A DNA stretch of 64,000 bases from CANJIV01 sp046330225 (GCA_046330225.1 JAXLTD010000003.1:248001-312000); one strand, 5' to 3'. Positions 8,843-17,205 are shown, numbered from the stretch's first letter. Made by a program: numbers and translations. The notes: generated by a model from the sequence alone, not told the origin.

Positions 8843-8848
8843 TAGGCT
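8843..8848 (+). promoter_or_regulatory. Putative -10 of the leuA leader transcript (TAGGCT)
   Basis: TAGGCT lies 9 nt before the ATG of the leucine-rich leader ORF. Transcription would then begin at or within two bases of that ATG, so the leader peptide itself would be translated from a leaderless mRNA. Confidence 0.55.
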
Positions 8849-8857
8849 GACCGCCGC

Positions 8858-8917
8858 ATGTCGCGCACACTCGGCCTGTCCCTGCTTCTCCTTCTCCTCC
8901 CCCCTCGGGGGGAATAA
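8858..8917 (+). CDS. Leucine-rich leader peptide upstream of leuA
   Basis: A 19-codon ORF reads MSRTLGLSLLLLLLPPRGE and ends in TAA. Eight of its 19 codons are Leu, six of them consecutive (8882-8899, CTG CTT CTC CTT CTC CTC), directly followed by a CCCCC/GGGGG hairpin that overlaps the stop. It ends 74 nt before leuA. Leu-codon-rich peptides ahead of leuA are the sensing element of attenuation systems, where ribosome stalling under leucine limitation changes the mRNA fold; this is established for enteric leu operons and has been proposed in actinobacteria. Too short for routine gene calling. Confidence 0.8.
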   Translation: MSRTLGLSLLLLLLPPRGE

Positions 8918-8981
8918 CGCGTGGCGGCCGCGCAGCCGCAAACCAGCACCGAGAAGCAGCACACCGAGACTGACGAAGGAG
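8882..8981 (+). promoter_or_regulatory. leuA leader RNA: Leu codons complementary to the leuA ribosome-binding site
   Basis: CTCCTTC at 8888-8894, inside the Leu codon run, is the exact reverse complement of GAAGGAG at 8975-8981, the leuA ribosome-binding site. The repeated CTTCTC at 8885-8890 and 8891-8896 can alternatively pair with GAGAAG at 8951-8956. A CCCCC-CTCG-GGGGG hairpin (8899-8912) lies between. No T-run that would make an intrinsic terminator is present, so control of translation initiation is more likely than transcription termination. Ribosomes held on the Leu codons would leave the site free. Confidence 0.55.
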
Positions 8982-8991
8982 CACCCGCGAC

Positions 8992-10572
8992 ATGACCAAG
9001 CCTGACGACCCGAACCGCGTCCTGATTTTCGACACGACGCTGCGCGACGGCGAGCAATCGCCCGGCATCTCCCTGAACACGGCGGAGAAGCTCGAGATCG
9101 CCCACCAGCTCGCCCGCCTCGGCGTCGACGTGATCGAGGCCGGCTTCCCGATCACGTCCCCCGGCGACTTCGAGGCGGTCCAGACGATCGCCCGTGAGGT
9201 GCAGGGCCCCGTGATCGCCGGGCTCGCTCGCACCCACACCGCCGACATCGAGGCCGCTCACGGCGCGGTGAAGGATGCGGCGCGGCCCCGGATCCACACC
9301 TTCATCTCGACGTCGGACATCCACATCACCCACCAGCTCCAAACCACGCGCGAGGACGTCAAGGGGCAGGCCCGCGCCGCCGTCGCGCACGCGCGCTCGC
9401 TGGTCGACGACGTCGAGTTCTCGCCGATGGACGCCACGCGGGCCGACGTCGAGTTCACCGCCGAGGTCTGCCAGATCGCCATCGACGAGGGCGCCACGAC
9501 CATCAACATCCCCGACACCGTCGGGTACACGATGCCCCACGAGTTCACGGCCTACCTGGAGCGGCTCTACGCGCTGGCACCGGGGCTGCAGGACGTCGTG
9601 CTGTCGGTCCACTGCCACGACGACCTGGGCCTGGCCGTGGCGAACTCGTTCGCGGGGCTGCTGGCCGGCGCGCGGCAGGTGGAGTGCGCGATCAACGGCA
9701 TCGGCGAGCGGGCCGGCAACGCGTCGCTGGAGGAGATCGTGATGCTGCTCCACACGCGGCGCCCGGATGTCGGCCTCACCACGGGCATCGTGACCACCGA
9801 GCTCGCCCGCACGAGCCGCATGGTGTCGCGGCTGACCGGCTACGTCGTGCAGCCCAACAAGGCGATCGTCGGCCGCAACGCCTTCGCGCACGAGTCCGGG
9901 ATCCACCAGGACGGCGTCCTCAAGGAGCGCACGACCTACGAGATCATGGATGCGACCACGGTCGGGCTGGACGCGAACTCGATCGTGCTGGGCAAGCACT
10001 CCGGCCGCCACGCGCTGCAGCAGGCGCTGGAGGAGCTCGGGTTCCAGGTCTCGGGCCAGGCGCTCAACCAGGCGTTCAAGCGGTTCAAGGAGATCGCGGA
10101 CAAGAAGAAGCAGGTCACGGCGATGGATCTCGAGGCGCTCGTCACGGACGAGCTGCGCGACGAGATCGCCACGTACACGCTCGAGTGGTTCGAGGTGGAG
10201 GCGTCCTCGCGCCGCCCGCCGCACGCGACCGTGGGCGTGCGCACGCCCGACGGCGAGGAGGTCACCGGCTCCTTCACCGGCGACGGGCCCGTCGATGCGG
10301 TCTTCCACGCCATCAACGCGGCAACGGGGCTCGACGTGAAGCTGCGCGAGTTCCGCGTCGGCGCCGTGACCGCCGGACAGGACGCGCTCGGCGAGGTCTC
10401 GGTCGTGCTCGAGCTCGGCGGCGTCGCGGCCGCCGGCCAGGGCGTGTCGACCGACATCATCGAGGCGTCCGGCCGCGCGTACGTGCGGGCCCTGTCGAAC
10501 GCGCAGCGCCGGGCCGCGGCGGCCGACGAGGACGCCGAGATGGCCGAGCCGGTCGCCTTGCGCACGCCGTAG
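8992..10572 (+). CDS. leuA: 2-isopropylmalate synthase
   Basis: A 526-residue LeuA of the bacterial LeuA type 1 length. It condenses acetyl-CoA with 2-ketoisovalerate, the committed step of leucine synthesis. The TIM barrel begins with LIFDTTLRDGEQSPG, has the metal-binding HCHDD at H207/H209, and NGIGERAGNASLEE. The C-terminal ~130 residues form the leucine-sensing regulatory domain (EVTGSFTGDGPVDAVFHAIN onward). The ATG has GAAGGAG 10 nt upstream, the site complementary to the leader peptide codons. It is monocistronic here; leuCDB lie 2.6 kb downstream. Confidence 0.96.
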   Translation: MTKPDDPNRVLIFDTTLRDGEQSPGISLNTAEKLEIAHQLARLGVDVIEAGFPITSPGDFEAVQTIAREVQGPVIAGLARTHTADIEAAHGAVKDAARPRIHTFISTSDIHITHQLQTTREDVKGQARAAVAHARSLVDDVEFSPMDATRADVEFTAEVCQIAIDEGATTINIPDTVGYTMPHEFTAYLERLYALAPGLQDVVLSVHCHDDLGLAVANSFAGLLAGARQVECAINGIGERAGNASLEEIVMLLHTRRPDVGLTTGIVTTELARTSRMVSRLTGYVVQPNKAIVGRNAFAHESGIHQDGVLKERTTYEIMDATTVGLDANSIVLGKHSGRHALQQALEELGFQVSGQALNQAFKRFKEIADKKKQVTAMDLEALVTDELRDEIATYTLEWFEVEASSRRPPHATVGVRTPDGEEVTGSFTGDGPVDAVFHAINAATGLDVKLREFRVGAVTAGQDALGEVSVVLELGGVAAAGQGVSTDIIEASGRAYVRALSNAQRRAAAADEDAEMAEPVALRTP

Positions 10573-10583
10573 GGCGGTTCGGG

Positions 10584-10589
10584 TACGGT
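10584..10589 (+). promoter_or_regulatory. Putative -10 of the CocE-like gene (TACGGT)
   Basis: TACGGT lies 33 nt before the ATG at 10623, leaving room for the GGGGGGAAG ribosome-binding site at 10608-10616. Confidence 0.4.
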
Positions 10590-10622
10590 TCCCGCCGTCC
10601 AACGATGGGGGGAAGCATCCGC

Positions 10623-12521
10623 ATGAGCCGTGCACGTTCCGTTCTGATCGCGATGGCCGCCGGCTGCGCGGTGTCGCTCGGCGGCGCCGCCAGCGCGCTG
10701 GCCGGGTCCGCGCCGACCCCCCTGGGCCTGAGCTGCGTGCCGTCCGGCGGCGCGCAGTTCTGCGAGGGCAAGGTGCCGACGACGCCGGCCGAGGTCGGCG
10801 GCCCCAACGACACGCGCGTCCGGGTCGACGGGGTCCCGCTCGACGTCAACGTGGCGCTGCCCTCGGGCACCGCGCGGAACACGCCGCTCGTGGTGCTCAT
10901 GCACGGCTGGGGCGGCAAGAAGTCCGGCGCCGACGAGATGACCGGGTGGGCGCGGCGCGGCTACTCCGTGCTCAGCTACACCGCCCGCGGCTGGTTCGGG
11001 TCGTGCGGCAAGCTGAACAGCACGACGAACCTGCTCGCGATCGATCCCGCCGGCTGCGCGAAGGGGTACACCCACCTCGCCGACGCGCGGTATGAGATCC
11101 GCGACACCCAGAACCTCGTGGGCCTGCTCGTGGATTCGGGCTTCGCCAATCCGGCGAAGATCGGCTTCACCGGCGGCTCCTACGGCGGCGGCCAGTCGGT
11201 CATGCTCGCGGTGCTGGGTCAGCAGCAGATGCGCCCCGACGGCAAGCTCCTGCAGTGGTTCAGCCCCGGCGGCACGCCGATCCAGCCCGCCGCGGCCGCC
11301 CCGTTCATCCCGTGGACCGACCTCGGCTACTCGCTCGTGCCCAACGGCGCCACGCTCGACTACGCGATCCGTCCTCTCACCGCCGACCTCTCGCCGCTGG
11401 GGATCCAGAAGCAGAGCTTCGTCGGCGGCCTCTACGCCGTCACCGGCAACGGCGCGAACCTCGCGCCGCCCGGCACGGACCCGACGGCCGACCTCACCCG
11501 CTGGAACAGCCTCTTCAACCGGGGCGAGCCGTATGGGAAGGCCGCGGCCGCGGCCGGCCGCGAGCTGGCCACGTTCCACTCCGGCTACGGCATCCTCGAC
11601 AAGGTGATCAAGGCCGGTCCGCCGGTCGGCCTGACCTCGGCCCCGCCGATCCCCACCTTGATCATCAACGGCTGGACCGACGACCTGTTCCCCGCCGACG
11701 AGGCGACGCGGTGGGTCAACCGGATGCGCCAGAAGTACCCGAAGGTGCCCGTCAAGCAGATGTTCCTCGACGTCGGCCACATGCGCGGCCAGAACAAGCC
11801 GGGCGACACGGCGCGCTGGCAGGCCGCCGTGCGCGCCTGGTTCGACTACTACGTCAAGGGCGGGGCTCCCAAGCCGGCCGCCAACGTGACCGCGATGACG
11901 CAGACGTGCCCGAAGACCGCGCCCTCCGGCGGGCCGTTCGTGGCGCGGACGTGGGCGTCCCTGCACCCGGGCGAGATCCGGGTTCGGACCGGCGCGGCGC
12001 AGACCCTGCGCTCGACCGGCGGCAGCGAAGCCGTCAGCAAGGTCGTCGACCCGGTGTTCGGCGGCGGTGCCTGCGCGACGACGCCGAGCCGGAATCTCCC
12101 GGCCACGGCAACCTACCGCCGCGCCGTCGGCTCGCGGGCGTTCACGCTCCTGGGCTCGCCGACGGTCATCGCCCAGTTCGACGTGACCGGCCGCTACCCG
12201 GAGATCGCCGCCCGGCTGTGGGACGTCTCCGGCGCCACGCAGACGCTCGTCGACCGCGCGCTGTACCGGCCGGCGGCGCACGGACGCCAGGTCTTCCAGC
12301 TCCACGCCAACGGCTGGCGGTTCGCCCCCGGCCACACGGTGAAGCTGGAGCTGCTCGGTCGCGACGCTCCGTACGGGCGCGCGTCGAACGGCACGTTCTC
12401 CGTCCGGGTCAGCAACCTCGAGGTGCGGCTCCCGGTCCGCGAGCGGCCGGGCGCCCTCGGCGGCCGGGTCACGAAGCCCGCGCCGGTCGTGCTGCCGAAG
12501 GGGGCCGTGAAGGCGCCGTAG
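10623..12521 (+). CDS. Secreted alpha/beta hydrolase, CocE/X-Pro dipeptidyl-peptidase S15 family
   Basis: A 632-residue exported hydrolase. An N-terminal signal peptide (basic MSRARS, hydrophobic core, cleavage likely after ALA near residue 28) precedes an alpha/beta hydrolase fold. The nucleophile elbow is GGSYGGG with Ser186; the acid is Asp353 or Asp354 in GWTDDLFP; the His is H386 in DVGHMRG. The C-terminal ~200 residues are a jelly-roll of the X-Pro peptidase C-terminal type. Such enzymes cleave acyl-Pro peptides, cephalosporin esters or cocaine-like esters; the substrate here is unknown. ATG 10623 is preferred over the in-frame ATG 10605 because a ribosome-binding site precedes it. Confidence 0.85.
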   Translation: MSRARSVLIAMAAGCAVSLGGAASALAGSAPTPLGLSCVPSGGAQFCEGKVPTTPAEVGGPNDTRVRVDGVPLDVNVALPSGTARNTPLVVLMHGWGGKKSGADEMTGWARRGYSVLSYTARGWFGSCGKLNSTTNLLAIDPAGCAKGYTHLADARYEIRDTQNLVGLLVDSGFANPAKIGFTGGSYGGGQSVMLAVLGQQQMRPDGKLLQWFSPGGTPIQPAAAAPFIPWTDLGYSLVPNGATLDYAIRPLTADLSPLGIQKQSFVGGLYAVTGNGANLAPPGTDPTADLTRWNSLFNRGEPYGKAAAAAGRELATFHSGYGILDKVIKAGPPVGLTSAPPIPTLIINGWTDDLFPADEATRWVNRMRQKYPKVPVKQMFLDVGHMRGQNKPGDTARWQAAVRAWFDYYVKGGAPKPAANVTAMTQTCPKTAPSGGPFVARTWASLHPGEIRVRTGAAQTLRSTGGSEAVSKVVDPVFGGGACATTPSRNLPATATYRRAVGSRAFTLLGSPTVIAQFDVTGRYPEIAARLWDVSGATQTLVDRALYRPAAHGRQVFQLHANGWRFAPGHTVKLELLGRDAPYGRASNGTFSVRVSNLEVRLPVRERPGALGGRVTKPAPVVLPKGAVKAP

Positions 12522-12575
12522 GTCCGCGACGGCGGCCGGTCCGGTCATCCGGGCCGGTCGCCTCGTAACATACGC

Positions 12576-12595
12576 CCGTACGTGATAACGTACGG
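12576..12595 (+). promoter_or_regulatory. Operator palindrome overlapping the -10 of the XRE/cupin regulator gene
   Basis: CCGTACGT-GATA-ACGTACGG is a perfect 8-bp inverted repeat ending 3 nt before the regulator ATG. TAACGT at 12586-12591, inside it, is a TAnnnT -10 placed 7 nt before the ATG. A weaker CGTA-ACA-TACG repeat lies just upstream (12564-12574). An operator over the -10 fits autorepression by the adjacent gene product. Confidence 0.6.
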
Positions 12596-12598
12596 TCC

Positions 12599-13186
12599 AT
12601 GCCGGCAGTCGAGGAAACGAGCACCGCCGCGGACGTCGGGCCGCGCGTCCGGGCCTTGCGGGAGGCCATGGACCTGTCCCTGCGGGACCTGGCCGAGCGC
12701 AGCGGCGTCAGCGCGCCGATGCTCTCGCAGGTCGAGCGCGGCGAGACGAGCCCGACGCTGACCGTCGCGGCCCGCATCGCCGCCGGCCTGGACCTGCGGC
12801 TGTCGCAGCTGCTGCGCCTGGACGAGAGCGGCAGCGTGACCGTCGTGCGGGCCGGCGAGCGCCGCGGCGGCGGCGCCGGCGGGCACCGCTACGAGCTGCT
12901 GACTCCGCCGCTGCCCGGCCTGCGCGCCGAGCTGTCGCGCCACGTCCTCGCGCCGGGCGCCGCGACCGGCGGCCCGGGCGATCCGCCGATGCACGAGCCC
13001 GGCAGCCGCGAGACCGCGGTTGTGGAACGCGGACACGTCGTGCTCGTCTGCGACGGCGAGCGCCACGCCCTGGCCACCGGCGACTGCGTGACGTTCGACG
13101 CCGACCTTCCCCATCACTTCGAGAACCCCGGGCGCGGGGAGGCGGCACTCTTGGCCGTCGTCTCTGCCGGCCTGCGCCGGAGCTGA
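12599..13186 (+). CDS. XRE-family transcriptional regulator with C-terminal cupin domain
   Basis: A 195-residue two-domain regulator. The HTH_3 domain spans about residues 18-72 (VRALREAMDLSLRDLAERSGVSAPMLSQVERGETSPTL pattern, with the recognition helix at SAPMLSQVE). A cupin sensing domain covers ~100-190 and ends in DCVTFDADLPHHFENPG, a usual ligand-pocket motif. Proteins of this build (PuuR/SutR type) sense small metabolites and repress neighbouring genes. It lies 11 nt before leuC in the same direction, so it may be the first gene of a leuCD operon and may control it. The effector is unknown. Confidence 0.85.
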   Translation: MPAVEETSTAADVGPRVRALREAMDLSLRDLAERSGVSAPMLSQVERGETSPTLTVAARIAAGLDLRLSQLLRLDESGSVTVVRAGERRGGGAGGHRYELLTPPLPGLRAELSRHVLAPGAATGGPGDPPMHEPGSRETAVVERGHVVLVCDGERHALATGDCVTFDADLPHHFENPGRGEAALLAVVSAGLRRS

Positions 13187-13197
13187 AAGGACCGCTG

Positions 13198-14586
13198 ATG
13201 CCGCAGACGCTCTTCGACAAGATCTGGGCCGCCCACGAGGTCGCCGACGGCCTCATCTACATCGACCTGCACCTCGTCCACGAGGTCACCTCGCCGCAGG
13301 CCTTCGAGGCGCTGCGCCTCGCCGGCCGCCCGGTGCGGCGCCCCGACCGCACGCTTGCGACGGCCGATCACAACGTCCCCACCGATGGGACGCCAGCTGC
13401 CGCCCAAATCCAGGACGCGCTGTCGCGCACCCAGGTCGAGACGCTCGAAGCCAACTGCGCCCAGAACGGCATCCCGATCTACTCGCTCGGTTCCGAGCGC
13501 CAGGGGATCGTCCACGTCATCGGGCCCGAGCTCGGGGTGACCCAGCCAGGGATGACGATCGTCTGCGGCGATTCGCACACGGCGACCCACGGGGCGTTCG
13601 GCGCGCTGGCCTTCGGCATCGGGACGAGCGAGGTCGAGCACGTCCTGGCGACCCAGTGCCTGGCCCAGCGCAAGCCCCGGTCGATGCGGATCCGCTACGA
13701 GGGCGAGCCCGGGTTCGGCGTCACCGCCAAGGACCTGATCCTCGGGACGATCGGCCAGATGGGCGTCGACGGCGCCGCCGGCCACGTGGTCGAGTTCGCA
13801 GGCCCGGCGATCGAGGCGCTGTCGATGGAAGGGCGCATGACCGTCTGCAACATGACGATCGAAGGCGGAGGCCGGGCCGGCATGATCGCGCCGGACGACA
13901 CGACCTTCGCCTGGATCGAAGGGCGGCCCGGCGCGCCCGCGGACCTCGAGTCCGCCGCGGCGGAGTGGCGCGCGCTCGCGACCGATGACGGCGCGCCGTT
14001 CGACCGCGAGATGGTGGTCGACGCCGGGGCCCTGAGCCCGCAGGTGACGTGGGGCACCACGCCGGGCATGGTCACCGGGGTGGCCGGCCGCGTGCCGGAT
14101 CCCGGCGAGTTCGACGTGCCCGCCGACCGCGAGGCTGCTGAGCGCGCCCTCGCCTACATGGGCCTCGAAGCCGGCACGCCGATCCAGGAGATTCCGCTGG
14201 ACCGCGTGTTCATCGGCTCCTGCACGAACTCGCGGATCGGCGATCTCCGTGCGGCCGCCGAGGTCGTGGCGGGCCGCACCGTGGCGCCGTCCGTCCATGC
14301 GATGGTCGTCCCCGGCTCGCATCAGGTGAAGCTGCAGGCCGAGGCCGAGGGCTTGGACGCCGTGTTCACCGCCGCCGGCTTCGACTGGCGCGGCGCCGGC
14401 TGCTCGATGTGCCTGGGCATGAACCCGGACACGCTGGATCCGGGCGAGCGCTGCGCCTCCACGTCGAACCGCAACTTCGAGGGCCGCCAGGGCCGCGGCG
14501 GCCGCACCCACCTCGTCTCGCCCCAGATGGCCGCCGCGGCGGCCATCGAGGGCCATTTCGTCGACATCCGTACCTGGGAGGGCTAG
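13198..14586 (+). CDS. leuC: 3-isopropylmalate dehydratase large subunit
   Basis: A 462-residue aconitase-family protein that with LeuD converts 2-isopropylmalate to 3-isopropylmalate. The three [4Fe-4S] cysteines are in FIGSCTNSRIGD and GCSMCLGMNPD. Other core motifs are DHNVPT and VCGDSHTATHGAFGALAFGIGTSEVEHVLATQ (in parts). AAAGGA lies 7 nt before the ATG. leuD begins 2 nt after the stop, so the subunits are made together. The preceding gene is the XRE/cupin regulator. Confidence 0.96.
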   Translation: MPQTLFDKIWAAHEVADGLIYIDLHLVHEVTSPQAFEALRLAGRPVRRPDRTLATADHNVPTDGTPAAAQIQDALSRTQVETLEANCAQNGIPIYSLGSERQGIVHVIGPELGVTQPGMTIVCGDSHTATHGAFGALAFGIGTSEVEHVLATQCLAQRKPRSMRIRYEGEPGFGVTAKDLILGTIGQMGVDGAAGHVVEFAGPAIEALSMEGRMTVCNMTIEGGGRAGMIAPDDTTFAWIEGRPGAPADLESAAAEWRALATDDGAPFDREMVVDAGALSPQVTWGTTPGMVTGVAGRVPDPGEFDVPADREAAERALAYMGLEAGTPIQEIPLDRVFIGSCTNSRIGDLRAAAEVVAGRTVAPSVHAMVVPGSHQVKLQAEAEGLDAVFTAAGFDWRGAGCSMCLGMNPDTLDPGERCASTSNRNFEGRQGRGGRTHLVSPQMAAAAAIEGHFVDIRTWEG

Positions 14587-14588
14587 CC

Positions 14589-15149
14589 GTGGAGCCGATC
14601 ACGATCGTGCACGGGGGCGTCAGCGTCCTGAATCGCAGCGACGTCGACACCGACCAGATCATCCCCAAGCAGTTCCTCAAGCGCGTCGAGCGCACGGGCT
14701 TCGGGGAGTTCCTGTTCTACGACTGGGCCAAGGAGCCCGGCTGGGACCTCCCGCGCAACCCGATCCTCGCGGCCGGGCGCAACTTCGGCTGCGGCTCGTC
14801 CCGCGAGCACGCCCCCTGGGCGCTCGAGGACTACGGGTTCCGGGCGATCATCGCGCCGAGCTTCGCGGACATCTTCTACTCGAACTGCACGAAGGTCGGG
14901 CTGCTGCCGGTCGTGCTGGCTGAAGAGGAGGTCCGGGCGGTGATGGCCGAGGGCGAGGCGGCCATCGACCTCGAGGTGCAGGAGGTCGAGTTCGCCGGCC
15001 GCGTCGCGCGGTTCGAGATCGACCCGGAGATCAAGTATCGCCTCATGAACGGGCTCGACGACATCGGGATCACGCTCAAGCGTGCCGCCGACATCGACGC
15101 CTACGAGCGCGACCGCGAGCGGGCCAGCGTGCCCACGACGGCGCTGTGA
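14589..15149 (+). CDS. leuD: 3-isopropylmalate dehydratase small subunit
   Basis: A 186-residue swivel-domain partner of LeuC. It carries SDVDTDQIIPKQFLKRVERTG and GRNFGCGSSREHAPWAL, the substrate-binding loop of the family, and IIAPSFADIFYSNC. The GTG start sits 2 nt after the leuC stop; no strong ribosome-binding site is visible, so translation is probably coupled. The length is in the usual 185-205 range. Confidence 0.95.
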   Translation: MEPITIVHGGVSVLNRSDVDTDQIIPKQFLKRVERTGFGEFLFYDWAKEPGWDLPRNPILAAGRNFGCGSSREHAPWALEDYGFRAIIAPSFADIFYSNCTKVGLLPVVLAEEEVRAVMAEGEAAIDLEVQEVEFAGRVARFEIDPEIKYRLMNGLDDIGITLKRAADIDAYERDRERASVPTTAL

Positions 15150-15181
15150 GCGGCCGAGCCGGCGGCCGGCCGCAAACCGCG

Positions 15182-15187
15182 TAGGCT
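15182..15187 (+). promoter_or_regulatory. Putative -10 of leuB (TAGGCT)
   Basis: TAGGCT lies 8 nt before the leuB ATG, 32 nt after the leuD stop. It suggests leuB-ilvE-cimA can be expressed from a second promoter inside the cluster. Confidence 0.5.
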
Positions 15188-15195
15188 CCCGCGCC

Positions 15196-16230
15196 ATGGC
15201 ACGCACCATCGTCACCCTGCCCGGCGACGGGATCGGCCCCGAGATCCTCGGCGCCGCCACCCGCGTTCTCGACGAGGTCGGTGACTTCGTCTACGACGAG
15301 CACCCCTTCGGCGGGGCGGCGATCGACCGCCACGGCACGGCGCTGACCGACGAGACGCTCGCCGCCTGCCGGGCGGCCGACGCGGTGCTGCTCGCGGCGG
15401 TCGGGGGGCCGAAGTGGGACTCGACCGACCCCTCCGCGGCCCGGCCCGAGCAAGGCCTGCTGGGCCTGCGCCGCGGCCTCGGGCTCTTCGCGAACCTGCG
15501 CCCCGTCCGGCCGCTCCCCGCGCTCTACGACGCCAGCCCGCTGCGCCGCGACGTCATCGAGGGCACGAACCTCCTCGTCGTGCGCGAGCTCACCGGCGGG
15601 ATCTACTTCGGGAACAAGGGGCGGATCGGCGAGAGCGCCTACGACCACTGCGAGTACTCGGTCGGGGAGATCGAGCGGATCGCCCGCGTCGCCTTCGAGG
15701 CCGCGACCGTCAAGGTCACCAGCGTCGACAAGATGAACGTGCTCGAGACCTCGCGCCTGTGGCGGGAGGTCGTGACCCGGCTCCACGCCGAGGAGTACCC
15801 GAACGTGACGCTCGAGCACGCGCTGGTGGACAGCACGGCGATGAAGCTGATCGCCGCACCGAGGCACTTCGACGTGATCCTCACCGAGAACATGTTCGGC
15901 GACATCCTCAGCGACGAGGCCGCGATGCTCACCGGCTCGCTCGGCATGCTCCCGTCGGCCTCCCTGGGCGGCGAGGGACCCGGCCTGTTCGAGCCGGTCC
16001 ACGGCTCGGCGCCGGACATCGCCGGCCAGGGCATCGCGAACCCGCTCGCGATGATCCTCTCGGCGGCGATGATGCTGCGCCACGGATTCGGCCTGACGGC
16101 CGAGGCGGCGGCGGTAGAATCCGCCGTCGATCGCGCGCTCGACGACGGGCTGCGCACCGCCGACCTCGGCGGCGCCGCGACAACCGCCGAGGCCACCGAC
16201 GCCGTCCTGGGGCACCTGCGAGGAGAGTGA
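15196..16230 (+). CDS. leuB: 3-isopropylmalate dehydrogenase
   Basis: A 344-residue beta-decarboxylating dehydrogenase acting third in the leucine branch. It starts with IVTLPGDGIGPEI. The substrate region GLLGLRRGLGLFANLRPV, NMFGDILSDEAAMLTGSLGMLPSAS (in parts) and the cofactor motif VHGSAPDIAGQGIANP are all LeuB-type, in contrast to the HGTAP form in the paralogue at 32755. The Asp-Ile pair after SAP predicts NAD use. ilvE follows after one base. Confidence 0.95.
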   Translation: MARTIVTLPGDGIGPEILGAATRVLDEVGDFVYDEHPFGGAAIDRHGTALTDETLAACRAADAVLLAAVGGPKWDSTDPSAARPEQGLLGLRRGLGLFANLRPVRPLPALYDASPLRRDVIEGTNLLVVRELTGGIYFGNKGRIGESAYDHCEYSVGEIERIARVAFEAATVKVTSVDKMNVLETSRLWREVVTRLHAEEYPNVTLEHALVDSTAMKLIAAPRHFDVILTENMFGDILSDEAAMLTGSLGMLPSASLGGEGPGLFEPVHGSAPDIAGQGIANPLAMILSAAMMLRHGFGLTAEAAAVESAVDRALDDGLRTADLGGAATTAEATDAVLGHLRGE

Positions 16231-16231
16231 C

Positions 16232-17167
16232 GTGGACCCATCTGAGCTCATCTGGATGAACGGGGAGTTCGTCCCCTGGGACGAGGCCCGCGTTCACGTC
16301 CTCACCCACGGCCTCCACTACGGCACCGGCGTGTTCGAGGGGATCCGCTGCTACGACACCGAGCTCGGCCCGGCGATCTTCCGCCACCGCGAGCACCTCG
16401 ACCGGCTGCACGCCTCGGCGTCGCTCTACTACATGCCGGTTCCGTTCACCGTCGACGCCCTCCGCGAGGCGACGCACGAGCTCATCGCCCGCAACGGCCT
16501 GTCGTCCTGCTACATCCGCCCGCTCGTGTTCCGGGGCTACGGCCAGATGGGGCTCTTCCCGCTCGAGGCGCCGGTCGACGTCTCGATCGCGGCGTGGGAG
16601 TGGGGGGCCTACCTGGGCGAGGAGGGCAAGCGGCGGGGTGTGCGCGCGAAGGTGTCCTCGTGGCGGCGCATCTCCGACGCGTCGCTCATCCCGCACTCGA
16701 AGGCCTCCGGCCAGTACCTCAACAGCGTCCTGGCCAAGATCGAGTCGCACAAGGCCGGATACGAGGAGGCGATCCTGCTCGACGAGCACGGCCACGTCTG
16801 CGAGGGGTCGGGCGAGAATCTCTTCCTGCTGCGCGACGGCGTCATCGTCACGCCGCCCCAGACGGCCGGCATCCTCGACGGGATCAGCCGCCGCTCGGTG
16901 ATCCAGATCGCCAAGGATCTCGGCCACGAGGTCATCGAGCGCGACCTGGCCCGGGCCGAGCTGTACCTGGCCGACGAAGTGTTCATGTGCGGCACCGCGG
17001 CGGAGCTCTGCCCGGTGCGCGAGGTCGACGACCACCCGATCGGGACCGGCGAGCCGGGCCCGGTCACCGTGGCGGTCCAGCGCGTGTTCGAGGACGCCCT
17101 CCACGGCCGCGACCCGCGCTACCGGGACTGGCTCGACGTCGTGCAGGTACCCTCCAAGGCCGCATGA
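16232..17167 (+). CDS. ilvE: Branched-chain amino-acid aminotransferase
   Basis: A 311-residue fold-type IV PLP aminotransferase that makes Val, Leu and Ile from their keto acids. It has WMNGEFVPWDEARVHVLTHGLHYGTGVFEGIR at the N terminus (read in parts), PLP lysine in SKASGQYLNSVLAK, and CEGSGENLF, the hallmark of the class. The GTG at 16232 has GAGGAGA just upstream, one base after the leuB stop. The last bases overlap the ATG of a 13-codon ORF in the cimA leader. Confidence 0.94.
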   Translation: MDPSELIWMNGEFVPWDEARVHVLTHGLHYGTGVFEGIRCYDTELGPAIFRHREHLDRLHASASLYYMPVPFTVDALREATHELIARNGLSSCYIRPLVFRGYGQMGLFPLEAPVDVSIAAWEWGAYLGEEGKRRGVRAKVSSWRRISDASLIPHSKASGQYLNSVLAKIESHKAGYEEAILLDEHGHVCEGSGENLFLLRDGVIVTPPQTAGILDGISRRSVIQIAKDLGHEVIERDLARAELYLADEVFMCGTAAELCPVREVDDHPIGTGEPGPVTVAVQRVFEDALHGRDPRYRDWLDVVQVPSKAA

Positions 17168-17205
17168 CCCGCCTTTCGTGCCAGCGAATTCCCACCGCGG
17201 CGTAA
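17164..17205 (+). CDS. 13-codon ORF in the cimA leader
   Basis: ATG at 17164 overlaps the ilvE stop (ATGA) and opens an ORF reading MTRLSCQRIPTAA. It runs through the whole 5' arm of the hairpin that covers the cimA ribosome-binding site. Ribosomes finishing ilvE could re-initiate here and open the hairpin. It has one Leu and one Ile codon, so a classic amino-acid stall sequence is not obvious. Whether it is translated is unknown. Confidence 0.45.
   Translation: MTRLSCQRIPTAA

Noticed and set aside
10605..10622. ATG at 10605 as start of the CocE-like gene
   Set aside because: The GGGGGG run just after it serves as ribosome-binding site for the ATG at 10623, which also gives a better signal peptide.
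12591..12596. TACGGT as -10 of the XRE regulator gene
   Set aside because: Only 2 nt from the ATG, so transcription would start inside the gene; TAACGT at 12586 has the right spacing.
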